NCBI GenBank assembly: GCA_049649525.1
Contig: JBARZE010000007.1
Span: 124,001-188,000 of the forward strand
Direction: 5' to 3'
Source: JAAURB01 sp049649525
GTDB lineage: Bacteria > Cyanobacteriota > Cyanobacteriia > Cyanobacteriales > Microcoleaceae
DNA length: 64,000 bases
Part shown: one piece after another, positions 53,496-63,844 of the stretch
Position numbering within the stretch: the stretch's first letter is position 1
How the letters are laid out: each line of letters begins with the position of its first letter
Program-made: the position numbers and the translations under genes
Notes under the pieces: generated by a model
What the model saw: the letters and a program-made list of their open reading frames with translations, nothing else
Told to the model about the DNA's origin: nothing
The model's database searches: none

Positions 53496-56400
53496 TCATT
53501 CAGACTTAATCGGCAACTCAATTAAAAATTCAGTCCCTTTTCCAATTGCTGAGTTACAAATTAGTTGACCGCCATGTTTTTCTACAACTATTTGATGGGC
53601 AATTGCTAAGCCTAAACCTGTTCCCTTTCCGACTGCTTTCGTTGTAAATAAGTGATCGAAAATCCTATTTTTAACAGCTTCTGGCATTCCTTTACCATTA
53701 TCACTGATTCGGATTGTAATCGTATTTTTTCCTATCATTTTAGTTTGAATGATAATCATTTGAGGTTGATATTTTGACTCAGTAAAACTAATGTGTTGAG
53801 CCATTTCCTCAAACATATCAATTCCATTAGCTAAAATATTCATAAATACTTGATTTAACTGTCCGGGGAAACAGTCAATTAAAGGCAATTCATCATAATC
53901 TTGAATTACCTCAATTGCCGGACGATATTCCGAGGCTTTCAGACGATATTTAAGAATTAATAGCGTACTATCAATACCATCATGAATATTTGCACTAACT
54001 TTACAATCTGTATCGGCACGAGAAAACGTTCTGAGGCTAGTACTAATTCCTTTAATTCGCTCAGTTGCTCCTTGCATCGATGTTAATAGTAAAGGTAAAT
54101 CTTCTCGGATAAATTCTAAGTCAATTTCATCCGCATTTTCGAGTATTGGAGTAGCGGTATTGGGGTGATGTTGCTGATAGAGTTCTATATGTTCAAGTAA
54201 ATCTTGGATATAATCTTTAGCATTACTAATACTACCATTGAGAAAACCCAGTGGATTATTAATTTCATGAGCAACGCCTGCCACTAAATTACCCAATGCT
54301 GACATCTTTTCTGATTGTATAACTTGTGCCTGACTTTGCTTTAGCTGAAGGAAAGCATTTTCTAACGCTTCGTTTTTTTCCTCTAAGAGTTTCTCAGCCA
54401 CTTTGCGATCAGAAATATCCCGCGACATACAAAGCACTTTATTATTTTCCATCGGAATAATTCGAGCATCAAACCAAACCATTTGATCGCCAATTAATAA
54501 GTCATACTCAACGGAAACAGTATGATGAGCATTGAGTGCTTGCTGAATTTTACTCACGAAAAAATCGGCAAAATCTAATGGTAAAGCTTCATGAATGGTT
54601 TTACCAATCAAATCAGATGAGGGTCGATATAAAAGAGAACTAGAACAAGGTGCAATTTTAAGGTATTTTCCATTACCATCTAATACAATCAGGACATCCT
54701 CCATGGCTGTAAATATTGCCAGTAATTCTGCTTGTGAAGCTTGTAAAGCCGTTTCAGCCGCTTTTCTATCCGTAATGTCAACAGTTGTTAGAATAATTCG
54801 GTGAATGTGATTGGCTTCATTTCTAATAGGATTAAGAGTGGTTAACCACCATATATCTTTACCTTGGAAAGGAATAAGTTCTTCATAGGAAATTGTAGTT
54901 CCGGATGCTATAGAGTGCTGAAAGTCTTTTCTAATAATAGAACCCTTAGTATTACCAAATACTTCTTCTGGCGTTTTACCCATCACTTCTTTATTCTGAA
55001 TACCCGTTAAATTTTCAAGTATTGGGTTCCATCCGGCATATTTAAAATTACCCGATTCTGTAATATCAATAACACAGATTCCTTGACCGACACCTTCATA
55101 AATACTGCGTAAAAAGAGTTCATTTTCATGTAGTTGATATTCAGCCGCTTTGCGATCGCTAATATCGATGGCTAATCCTTCTAATCTTAATAAATTCCCG
55201 GCTTCATCGAATACACCTTGACCTTTTTCCCAAACCCACTTTTCTTGACCCTCTCTTGTATAAATTCGATAGGATATTTCAAAATGCTGATGATTTTTTA
55301 TTGCGTTTTTTACAGCAATTTCTACCATTTCGACATCATCAGGATGGATTAAATCTACATAGGAAATCACACGATTTTTAATCAATTCTTCTTGACTATA
55401 GCCTGTAACCTCATAACAACCTTCACTAATAAAGTACATTGTCCAGTATTCATCGTTAGCACAGGAATAAGCCATGCCTGGAAGATTGTCAAACAGTCTT
55501 GTCATTTGATGCTGACTGTCTTGAAGCTCGGAATAAAGCTTAGCATTTTCAATTGAAATGGCAGCCTGAACACAGATAACATTTAATAATTCTACCCGCT
55601 CACGAGTAAACGCTCCAGTAATAAGATTATTCTCTAAATACAAGATTGCAACAATTTTATCCTGTCGCATAATAGGAGTACAAAGGATACTTTTAGGTTG
55701 GTGTTTAATCAGATAAGCGTTTGTTAATAAAGTAGAATAATTTTCAGCATCAGCAATGATAATAGCTTCAAGATTACGTTTAACCTGATGAATTAACGCG
55801 GCCGGAATATTGTGACTATCGTAGACAGAAATAGAGTCTATCTGTACAGGTTGATTAATATGAGCAACTGCTTCTAAAAACCACTCCTGTTGACGCGGCA
55901 TCAGTAAAATAGCTTTAGTAGCCCCAGCATTTTCGAGTACAGTTTGCAGTAATATTGCTAACAGTTGATTTAGTTCAATTTCACTCGACAGTGCTTGAGA
56001 AGTTTTGAGAACGGTTTCAAGATCAAGAATAGCAGAAATACTTGTACTACCAGAGCTTGAAGGCTGAGCTATAGAAGTATTAATTGAGGTCAACCCTGGG
56101 ATTGCAAATACTGTCTCAGTAGCCGATAATGCGATTTGCTGCTGTTGTAAAATGGGTGCTAGTAGTTGAGGATAACGTTGTTCTAAGTCTTGAATTTTTG
56201 CTTTTGCACCCCAGCGACTGTAGCAATAATAAGCTTGAGTGAGATAATCTTGAGCAATTTTTTCTTTACCCCAATTGAGATAAAATTTAGCAGTAAGTTC
56301 ATTTGCCAAAGCTTCTTCTTGAATATATTTGTATTCTTTTGTAAGAGTAATGGCGCGATCATAAAGTTCAATTGCCTCTGATTTTTGTCCTAAAACTCGA

Positions 56401-59400
56401 TAGCGCTCAGCTTCGACTAAATTATACTTATGTTGATGATTCATCGGGGCATAATCCGCCCATTCAGATAGAATAGTTTGATGGGTTTCCACTCGGGCAA
56501 GAGTATCTGCTTGTTCTATTTCTGACTGTGTAGAATACAGTGCCAAGTAAGTTAATCCTGCATAAAAATGGAAAACTGGAGTAAAAAATGATCCTCCTGT
56601 TGCCATTAAATAGAGGTTAGCTTCGGCGATATAATCTAAAGCCTTAGTATAGTTACCAAACAGATAAGCCAGCATCAATTTATAAATATATGCAAAACCC
56701 AGGGCTGTGACTTCATTATCCTGATGATGCTTGGGAAACATTACTGTTTCATCGTAGTTATTGCCGCTGAAGATATCCGGTTGATCGACAATTTCAGTTA
56801 AATTCTGCAGCACTTGTTGTGTCATCTTCAGATAAGCTAGCGGAGAATATTGCTTGATTTGAGTTAAGACAACACAGTAATTTTCGATTTCGGGTTGCCA
56901 ATCATCTAGATAGACTCCAGCAAATAAATTAGTGAATATATCATTAGAGATGCAGTAGCCAGCATACAGAAAGTTACCGGTTTCCATTCCCGCTAGATAG
57001 CCCTCTTTTAGAGTAGGAATTGTTGTCCTCAGTGCTTCGTGGCGATGCTGAAGAAAACCACTAAATAGAAGTAAAGTTAAAGACTTAAATTCTCGCGCAT
57101 TAAAGCGATCGAGTAAATTCAGTGCGACTTGTCCAAAGCAATAACCCCTTTCCGACTCTCCTAAAAAAGCAGATAGCACCATGCCATAACCGACATACCC
57201 AATAATTGATGCAGATGTATTGCCAAATTGCAGTGATAAACTCACCATTGTCGAGCAAAGTAGGGGTAGCAAGGTAGGCTTTGCCAGAAAAATGGGGGCA
57301 AACAACATGGCTGACACTTGCATCGCCGCAATAGTTTGTCGATCGCTCATCACGGGCAGATCAATTAATTCCTCGATCTGTTTGCCTTGGAGTTGTGAGG
57401 CAAGAGTTTGTAATGCTTTACCCGTCAAGGCATCCGAGGCTTCAGAGGAGAATTCAACCCCGAGTTGTCTCAGGACATTTTCACCCACTGCGATCGCTTC
57501 AGACATCTGACTCTGGCTTGTCAGGGCATTGATTTGAATCTGATAAATTTTAACTTTAGCGAGAATCGTCTCAGCTTGTTGTAACACTGTGGCTGCTATG
57601 GCTTCCATACTCTCAAACTCACCATTTAAGTAAGCCATTTCTGCCGCAACTACATGAAGATTTAGGGTTAATTCATATTGAGTTTGCCAGCAATTTGTAC
57701 TGAGTAACTCAAGTCCGGCTTGCACAAAACGTATGGCAGCCGAATATGCTGTAGCCTTTCTGGCTTTCTCTGCGGCAGCTAAGTTCAGTCGGGCTAAGGC
57801 TTCTCGATCTTCTGCTATAGTAATTAATTCAGTTGCTAAATTCAAATGTCCGACAATATCAAATAGTTTTTCTTGACGATCTAACTCTGAAGTATTTTTA
57901 AGTAATAGTTGACCAATTTGTAGATGAGTTGCTTGTTTCTGATGTTCAGGAATTAAAGAATAAGCTGCCTGTTGGACTCGGTCATGCAAAAAGCGATATT
58001 GTGGATTAACTGTATCTTCTGTATTAGACTGTTCTACATCTTGAAAAAACTTATAAACTTGAGTGGTTGGCAGAATTAAACCGTCTTGCAATGCTTTCCA
58101 CAGTGCTGTTGCGGTATCGGTGTTAGATTGTTGTGAAATAATTGCTAATGTGTTTAAATCAAATTGATTACCGATTGCACCGCCTAACTTTAGCATTTGT
58201 TGTGTTTCGGCGGGCAATTTCTGCAACTGCAACGCCATAAATTCCACCACATCCGAGGTGAGAGATAAGGAATTGATTTCAGCGATATCACATTCCCAGT
58301 AGCGGCACTCTGGATTAAATTTAATTTGTCCATCTTCATACAAAGCTTTGAGAAACTGGGTTGTAAAAAAGGGATTTCCTTTTGTTTTTTGATAAACGAG
58401 TTGACTCAGCGGTTGAGCGATTTCTAATGAACAATTTAAGGTATCTGCGACTAAATGATTAATTTCATTAGATTTTAGCGCTTTAAGCGTAATTGTATTA
58501 ATAACTACTTCTGCTTTTCTCAGTTCTTCTACTGTCATGATAAATGGATGAACAGGTGAAACCTCGTTATCTCGATAAGCGCCTAGTATTAATAAATACT
58601 TGCTTTCATTCATTAAGAGTTTAATTAACTCGAGTGAGGCTAAATCCGCCCACTGTAAATCATCTAAAAAGATAACTAAGGGATGTTCTACTGTTGTAAA
58701 GACTTTAATAAAATTTTTAAATAATAAATTGAATCGATTTTGTGCTGCATTTCCTGACAGTTCCGGTGCATCCGGTTGTATACCAATAATATTTTCTAAT
58801 TCCGGAATAACTTCAATTAAAACTTGTCCGTTTTCCCCAACTGCGGCTAAAATTTTATTTTTCCATTGCTGTATATTTCTATCATTTTCACTAGATAATT
58901 GTCCGATTAAATCTCGGAAGGCTTGCACAAATGCAGACAGGGGAATATCACGATTAAACTGATCGAATTTTCCCTTAATAAAATAACCTGAGTCACGAGT
59001 AATGGGTTGATGCACAACATTTACAACTGCTGTTTTCCCAATCCCAGAAATTCCTGCAATTAGCATGATCTCTGAGTTAAAAACCGGATTTCCGTTTGCT
59101 TCTGTTGCTATTGTTTCTTGGCTAATTCTTTGAAAAGTATTTAATAATTGATTAACTTCAGATTCCCGTCCATATAGTTTTTCTGGAATTAAGAACCGAT
59201 CGCTTAAATCCCGTTGTCCTAATTCAAAGCTATTAATTTCTCTAGTATTTTTCCATTGAATTAGACAGTGTTCTAAATCAAACTTTAACCCCAAACTACT
59301 TTGATAACGGTCTTCAGCATTTTTTGCTATCAATTTAGCAACTATCCGAGAGATCGTGACGGGAATATCAGTATTAACTTGATGAACTAATAGTGCAGAT

Positions 59401-60089
59401 CTTGCTAAATGATAATGGATTAATTCCATCGGAGAACTAGTTTTAAAAGGTAACTCTCCTGTGATTAATTCATATAAAGTAATCCCTAAAGAATAGAAAT
59501 CCGTTCGATAATCAATTCCCCGATTCATTCGCCCGGTTTGTTCAGGAGAAATGTATGCTAATGTTCCTTCTAATATATTGGGGTTTTGGATTTCTTGAGT
59601 TTCTTTCGGCAACAGTGAAGCAATACTAAAATCAATCAGTTTAACCTGCTTTGACTGAGGATGAATCAGAATATTAGCGGGTTTTATATCTTTGTGAATA
59701 ATACGAGATTGATGTAATTCGTGTAAACTATGAGCCAGTTGAATCGCAATATTCAGTATATCTACCAGGGAGAGAGATTGTTTTTTAACATACTGTTGTA
59801 GAGAAATTCCGCCATAATCTTCCATCACCAAGATATAGCTATTTTTATAAGGTTCTAAGCTTTCTGGATGAACAATACCTGGGATATTTAAGTTTGTAGT
59901 AATAATGTATTGATTGCGAAATTGTAATAGTTCATGAAAGCTAGGATACTGATTGCGTAAAAGCTTGAGGATAACAAGTTTAGCGTCTGCAATTCGTTCT
60001 GCACGATAAACTAGAGTCTTTGAACCACTATGTAGACAGTCAAGTATTTTATAATTCTGAAATTCTGACAGTTGTTCAGTTTGAAACAT
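53496..60089 (-). CDS. Giant hybrid sensor: Ser/Thr kinase-like, AAA ATPase, TPR-like, GAF, PAS and histidine kinase
   Basis: A 2197-residue soluble sensor. Residues 1-280: protein-kinase fold with HKD catalytic loop (132-134; IIHKDIKPANIL) but DFS rather than DFG (153-155). About 305-640: ATPase of the AAA_16 type, Walker A GISGIGKT (346-353), Walker B LVIFLDDLQWAD. About 690-1330: long helical, TPR-like region. About 1355-1510: GAF. Then PAS domains at about 1525-1650, 1655-1780 and 1785-1900 (DISDRKAAE-type linkers). Histidine kinase core: H1941 in AHEINNPLGFLNG, then HATPase with ISDNGKGMPEAV and GKGTGLGLAIAHQIV. This architecture recurs in filamentous cyanobacteria. It lacks a membrane helix and a receiver domain, so its response regulator is elsewhere. 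Confidence 0.93.
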   Translation of the reverse strand: MFQTEQLSEFQNYKILDCLHSGSKTLVYRAERIADAKLVILKLLRNQYPSFHELLQFRNQYIITTNLNIPGIVHPESLEPYKNSYILVMEDYGGISLQQYVKKQSLSLVDILNIAIQLAHSLHELHQSRIIHKDIKPANILIHPQSKQVKLIDFSIASLLPKETQEIQNPNILEGTLAYISPEQTGRMNRGIDYRTDFYSLGITLYELITGELPFKTSSPMELIHYHLARSALLVHQVNTDIPVTISRIVAKLIAKNAEDRYQSSLGLKFDLEHCLIQWKNTREINSFELGQRDLSDRFLIPEKLYGRESEVNQLLNTFQRISQETIATEANGNPVFNSEIMLIAGISGIGKTAVVNVVHQPITRDSGYFIKGKFDQFNRDIPLSAFVQAFRDLIGQLSSENDRNIQQWKNKILAAVGENGQVLIEVIPELENIIGIQPDAPELSGNAAQNRFNLLFKNFIKVFTTVEHPLVIFLDDLQWADLASLELIKLLMNESKYLLILGAYRDNEVSPVHPFIMTVEELRKAEVVINTITLKALKSNEINHLVADTLNCSLEIAQPLSQLVYQKTKGNPFFTTQFLKALYEDGQIKFNPECRYWECDIAEINSLSLTSDVVEFMALQLQKLPAETQQMLKLGGAIGNQFDLNTLAIISQQSNTDTATALWKALQDGLILPTTQVYKFFQDVEQSNTEDTVNPQYRFLHDRVQQAAYSLIPEHQKQATHLQIGQLLLKNTSELDRQEKLFDIVGHLNLATELITIAEDREALARLNLAAAEKARKATAYSAAIRFVQAGLELLSTNCWQTQYELTLNLHVVAAEMAYLNGEFESMEAIAATVLQQAETILAKVKIYQIQINALTSQSQMSEAIAVGENVLRQLGVEFSSEASDALTGKALQTLASQLQGKQIEELIDLPVMSDRQTIAAMQVSAMLFAPIFLAKPTLLPLLCSTMVSLSLQFGNTSASIIGYVGYGMVLSAFLGESERGYCFGQVALNLLDRFNAREFKSLTLLLFSGFLQHRHEALRTTIPTLKEGYLAGMETGNFLYAGYCISNDIFTNLFAGVYLDDWQPEIENYCVVLTQIKQYSPLAYLKMTQQVLQNLTEIVDQPDIFSGNNYDETVMFPKHHQDNEVTALGFAYIYKLMLAYLFGNYTKALDYIAEANLYLMATGGSFFTPVFHFYAGLTYLALYSTQSEIEQADTLARVETHQTILSEWADYAPMNHQHKYNLVEAERYRVLGQKSEAIELYDRAITLTKEYKYIQEEALANELTAKFYLNWGKEKIAQDYLTQAYYCYSRWGAKAKIQDLEQRYPQLLAPILQQQQIALSATETVFAIPGLTSINTSIAQPSSSGSTSISAILDLETVLKTSQALSSEIELNQLLAILLQTVLENAGATKAILLMPRQQEWFLEAVAHINQPVQIDSISVYDSHNIPAALIHQVKRNLEAIIIADAENYSTLLTNAYLIKHQPKSILCTPIMRQDKIVAILYLENNLITGAFTRERVELLNVICVQAAISIENAKLYSELQDSQHQMTRLFDNLPGMAYSCANDEYWTMYFISEGCYEVTGYSQEELIKNRVISYVDLIHPDDVEMVEIAVKNAIKNHQHFEISYRIYTREGQEKWVWEKGQGVFDEAGNLLRLEGLAIDISDRKAAEYQLHENELFLRSIYEGVGQGICVIDITESGNFKYAGWNPILENLTGIQNKEVMGKTPEEVFGNTKGSIIRKDFQHSIASGTTISYEELIPFQGKDIWWLTTLNPIRNEANHIHRIILTTVDITDRKAAETALQASQAELLAIFTAMEDVLIVLDGNGKYLKIAPCSSSLLYRPSSDLIGKTIHEALPLDFADFFVSKIQQALNAHHTVSVEYDLLIGDQMVWFDARIIPMENNKVLCMSRDISDRKVAEKLLEEKNEALENAFLQLKQSQAQVIQSEKMSALGNLVAGVAHEINNPLGFLNGSISNAKDYIQDLLEHIELYQQHHPNTATPILENADEIDLEFIREDLPLLLTSMQGATERIKGISTSLRTFSRADTDCKVSANIHDGIDSTLLILKYRLKASEYRPAIEVIQDYDELPLIDCFPGQLNQVFMNILANGIDMFEEMAQHISFTESKYQPQMIIIQTKMIGKNTITIRISDNGKGMPEAVKNRIFDHLFTTKAVGKGTGLGLAIAHQIVVEKHGGQLICNSAIGKGTEFLIELPIKSE

Positions 60090-60182
60090 CTTGTGATTCT
60101 CCTTCCTGCTGTTGGCTGTCTACCTCAACCAGGGTTCCCAAATCACCATTTTAGATATAAACTTTTTCAGAATAAATTTAGT

Positions 60183-61994
60183 TTACTCATACATATCTTC
60201 GTCTTCCAATCCTGGGCGAGGCATCGGACGCATTTTAACTTTATTCAATTGACGCAAACTCACGCCGCCAATAACAGCAAAAATTAAAGCTATCCAGCCC
60301 ACAATCGGTTGTAATAATAGGAAACCACCCACGGCAAATAATGCGCCAAATAATAATAAAATCGCGGCTAAGACTTTCTGAATATCTGTGGTTAAATCTT
60401 GGGCGGGTAATACTCCCGTTTGTAGGCGTTGGGTTTGCCAACCGATACCCCCCGGACGGGCTAAACGATAAAAAGCTTCTAAGGTTTCTGGAGATTCTGG
60501 TGGGGTTAAAAATAAGACAATTACCCATAACGCGGTGACACAAACGGTAATAAACAGGATGCGTGAACCAAAATCTTCGATAGTTAATGCCGGAACTAAA
60601 CTGGTTGCCATCCCTACCAAAAAGCTGGCCACAATCGCGGTTAATTCAGCCGCAGCGTTAATTCTCCACCAAAACCAGCGCAACATCAAAATCAGTCCTG
60701 AACCTGTTCCAATGGCAATTACAAGGCGGAAAACGGTGGCAACATCGGTGGCGAAAAAGGCAGCTATTGCCCCTAAAGCGGTGACGATAACAGAAGAGAA
60801 TCGACCAATAAACACTAATTCTGATTGACTGGCATCGGGTTTAATAAAGCGTAAATATAAATCATTGGTAATAAAAGAAGCGCCCCAATTAATCGAAGTC
60901 GAAACGGTACTCATGAAGGCGGCGAGTAACGAAGCAACGACAATTCCTAAGATTCCCGGCGGCAAGAAATCCATCATTAATTTGGGATAACCTAATTCTT
61001 TATCGGCTAAATCAGGATACAAAACAATCGAGGCTAAAGCGACTAAAATCCACGGCCAAGTCCGAATCACATAATGCATAATATTAAACGTCCAGGCGGC
61101 TTTTTCTGCTTCAATTTCGTTTTTCGCTGCGGCAAACCGTTGGACAAATTCCCCACCGCCATCACTGCGTCGCCAAGACCACCATTGAATGGCAATATAA
61201 GCAAAAAAGGTACTGGCTGTAATTCCGGCTGTTTTACTAAAACTAATGAAGCTATTTTCCTCACCTAACGTTACTGGAAATAACGATAAAATATCTTTAT
61301 CGGGGGAAACAATAGCGATTTTTTCGACAAGGGCATCAATTCCCCCCACACTACTTAAAGCAAAAAAGGCAACTACAATTGCCCCAAATAATGCTAGGAA
61401 AAATTGAAAGAAATCTGTTGCAACAACTCCCCATAATCCTGCTAAACCCGCATAAATTAAGACAAAAATACTAACACCGACTACACTAAAAAGCTTTAAA
61501 TTGGTATCATCTGCCGCAAATCCTAATGTTTGCCAAATTTCTAACGCATCCACCACTTTTACCATCGCCAGCATCGCATATCCAATGGCAATACAATTCA
61601 TCGGGACGGCAAAAATAAACGCTTTAACCCCACGTAAAACTGCCCCCATATTGCCGCCATACCGCAATTCAGTTAACTCTGCATCGGTGAGTACTTCTGA
61701 ACGTCGCCACATTCGGGCAAAGATATAAATCATAATCACATGGGAAATGCCAAACGTCCACCATTCCCAGTTTCCGGCTATGCCTCTATTGGCTACGACT
61801 CCGGTAATATATAGCGGCGTATCAATGGAAAACGTTGTGGCTGCCATGCTGATGCCCGCTAACCACCAAGGAAGCGATCGCCCCGATACAAAAAAGTCTG
61901 CCAAACTTTTCGATCCTTTTCGAGAGAGGTATAACCCCATCCCCATTGTTAAGATGAGATATAACAGAACAATCAGCCAATCAATCAGTTGCAT
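60183..61994 (-). CDS. Sodium:solute symporter (SSS family)
   Basis: A 603-residue inner-membrane transporter with about 13-14 helices. Family signatures: LADFFVSGRSLPWWLAGISMAATTFSIDTP near the N-terminus (the SSS start motif), TDFFQFFLALFGAIVVAF, and LLAAFMSTVSTSINWGASFITNDLY (Na+-binding region with Ser/Thr). The C-terminal extension ends in polar, Arg/Pro-rich residues (MRPMPRPGLEDEDMYE). The solute (sugar, proline, carboxylate or osmolyte) cannot be predicted. It sits 93 bases from the hybrid-kinase start, same strand, with a short ORF and 224 bases before the cyclase gene. Confidence 0.9.
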   Translation of the reverse strand: MQLIDWLIVLLYLILTMGMGLYLSRKGSKSLADFFVSGRSLPWWLAGISMAATTFSIDTPLYITGVVANRGIAGNWEWWTFGISHVIMIYIFARMWRRSEVLTDAELTELRYGGNMGAVLRGVKAFIFAVPMNCIAIGYAMLAMVKVVDALEIWQTLGFAADDTNLKLFSVVGVSIFVLIYAGLAGLWGVVATDFFQFFLALFGAIVVAFFALSSVGGIDALVEKIAIVSPDKDILSLFPVTLGEENSFISFSKTAGITASTFFAYIAIQWWSWRRSDGGGEFVQRFAAAKNEIEAEKAAWTFNIMHYVIRTWPWILVALASIVLYPDLADKELGYPKLMMDFLPPGILGIVVASLLAAFMSTVSTSINWGASFITNDLYLRFIKPDASQSELVFIGRFSSVIVTALGAIAAFFATDVATVFRLVIAIGTGSGLILMLRWFWWRINAAAELTAIVASFLVGMATSLVPALTIEDFGSRILFITVCVTALWVIVLFLTPPESPETLEAFYRLARPGGIGWQTQRLQTGVLPAQDLTTDIQKVLAAILLLFGALFAVGGFLLLQPIVGWIALIFAVIGGVSLRQLNKVKMRPMPRPGLEDEDMYE

Positions 61995-62030
61995 AAGTTA
62001 GCGGAAAATGCAGTAATAGCATTCTAGAGT

Positions 62031-62126
62031 CTACAGCTTTGCTATCGACTGTCGCAACTGTTGTTCTGCTGCAATTTCATCAATGGCGGCTTTAATCAGA
62101 AATTCATATAATGTTGTTTTCAGCAA
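62031..62126 (-). CDS. Doubtful 31-residue ORF between symporter and cyclase genes
   Basis: From TTG 62126 to TAG 62031-62033 the reverse strand encodes LKTTLYEFLIKAAIDEIAAEQQLRQSIAKL, a protein-like amphipathic helix. It has no ribosome site and no ATG. It may be the tail of a decayed gene or a microprotein encoded 36 bases upstream of the symporter start. Confidence 0.2.
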   Translation of the reverse strand: MLKTTLYEFLIKAAIDEIAAEQQLRQSIAKL

Positions 62127-62218
62127 AAATGGAAAATTAAAACTGTTTTAAACTGCTGGATCTGCATTATTTTGTAATTGCTCAAATAGTGCAACGCAGT
62201 GGTTAGGCTATGGATAAA

Positions 62219-63640
62219 TTAGGCGAGTATTGCATTATTTGTGAGGTCTTGAATGACGTAAGTATTCCGACCTTTTCGCTTTGCTTGATAAAGCAGTTGA
62301 TCGCTAAACTGTAATAAGGTTTCTAAGGAACTACTAGCATCAGGAATTAAGGTAGCAACCCCTAAGCTAATTGTTACAAAACCAGTTGCTTTAGAGTGTG
62401 TGTGAGGAATTTTTAGATCTCGAATTGCCATAACAATAGCTTTTGAAACACGCTCAGCTCCTACACTATTCGTATTCGGTAAAACCACAGCAAATTCTTC
62501 ACCACCATAACGGGCAACTAAGTCTAAATTGATTCGAGTCACTTCTCTAATAGCACGAGCTAGCTTTTCTAAACATTTATCTCCCGCCAAATGACCATAT
62601 GTATCGTTGTAGCTTTTGAAGTAGTCTACATCACACATAATCAGAGATAAAGGTTTAGCAAGATCTGACAATCGCTGCCATTCCTGAGTTAGGAATTCAT
62701 TAAATTTACGACGATTGACAACCTGTGTTAAGTGATCTACTGTAGATAAATAGGTAAGTTCTGTATTGGCAGTTTGTAGTTTTTGATTCAGTTGATGCAA
62801 TTCATCGGTCTGGCGATCGATCACCTCCTGCATTACTTCCATAACATGATACATTTCAGCCGGATCGAGCATTTTCATCATTTGAGATTGAGTCACAATT
62901 CCGGCTAATTCACCTGTCGGATGGGAAATTACCAGTCGGCGTACACCCAATTCATGCATGCGTTGATTAACATTCCAAAGAGAGTCCTGGGGCTGCATTG
63001 TAGAGAGGGGTGCACTCATCACACTTTCCGCCGAAATCTGAGCTAAATCTAAACCCATTTGATGAAAACGGACAATATCACGCTCAGTAATAATTCCCAT
63101 TGGAGTAAGAGTGTGATGATCGATAATAACAATACAACTAATACGATTATCCGCCATTTTTTGAGACAACATTATCACCGACTCGTTAGGCAATCCATGG
63201 ATTACCTGACGAATCATCACATCAGCGACCCGAATATAACGTAGTAAATATTCTGGCTTTAGCAGTTTTCTGATGCTTTGAGGAGTAATAATTCCTAAAA
63301 GCTGGCCTCGATCGTCTAAAACCGGAAGATGTCGAATTTTATTTTTAGTTAAAAGCTTTGACAGCGTGAAAATATCTTGAGTCTCAGAAACTTGAATAGT
63401 AATAATTTTTTGTGTCATTACTTCCGCTAAAATCTGAGTTTGAAGCAGTGTATTATTAGCCGTAATTCGGACAATATCTCGTTCAGTGAAAATCCCTAGA
63501 AGTTTTCGATTCTCGATAATTAGCACACAAGATTCTCTAGCCTCGGACATCATTTCAATTGCCTGCTGAATCGAGGCTGATGGCGGCAAAGCTAGAAAAG
63601 AAGTCTGAACTAAGAGATCACGATTTGTTTGTGATTCCAT
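62219..63640 (-). CDS. Diguanylate cyclase with four CBS domains
   Basis: A 473-residue cytoplasmic c-di-GMP synthase. Residues about 12-130 and 135-260 are two CBS pairs (ITERDIVRI and GIITERDIVRF repeats), which bind adenine nucleotides. A coiled linker (VMQEVIDRQTDELHQLNQKL, 265-295) follows. The GGDEF domain covers about 300-465, with VDHLTQVVNRRKFNEFL, CDVDYFKSYNDTYGHLAGDKCL and the active motif GGEEF (379-383). Active-site residues look intact. The inhibitory I-site RxxD is absent: the equivalent position is I370-N-L-D373, so the enzyme probably escapes product inhibition. Activity is likely set by ATP/AMP or similar binding to the CBS domains (inference). Confidence 0.94.
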   Translation of the reverse strand: MESQTNRDLLVQTSFLALPPSASIQQAIEMMSEARESCVLIIENRKLLGIFTERDIVRITANNTLLQTQILAEVMTQKIITIQVSETQDIFTLSKLLTKNKIRHLPVLDDRGQLLGIITPQSIRKLLKPEYLLRYIRVADVMIRQVIHGLPNESVIMLSQKMADNRISCIVIIDHHTLTPMGIITERDIVRFHQMGLDLAQISAESVMSAPLSTMQPQDSLWNVNQRMHELGVRRLVISHPTGELAGIVTQSQMMKMLDPAEMYHVMEVMQEVIDRQTDELHQLNQKLQTANTELTYLSTVDHLTQVVNRRKFNEFLTQEWQRLSDLAKPLSLIMCDVDYFKSYNDTYGHLAGDKCLEKLARAIREVTRINLDLVARYGGEEFAVVLPNTNSVGAERVSKAIVMAIRDLKIPHTHSKATGFVTISLGVATLIPDASSSLETLLQFSDQLLYQAKRKGRNTYVIQDLTNNAILA

Positions 63641-63844
63641 GATGATGATTTACCAAAAGTGTATAAGCCTCGTGAGGGGTAGATGTCTTGCTAGAAGATC
63701 GCTTGTGAAGTTGATTTAATTATAGCTGAACCTAACCCCTTGACCTTTCTCGGCAACACAATTTACTGATTTATAAATATTTGATCGCAAAACAGTTTGC
63801 AATTTATTCCTCTTTTCTCTCTGTGTCCTAATCACCTAGTTGGT

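Noticed and set aside
58600..58962. 120-codon forward ORF
   Set aside because: Fully antisense to the ATPase region of the giant hybrid kinase; no ribosome site or protein signature.
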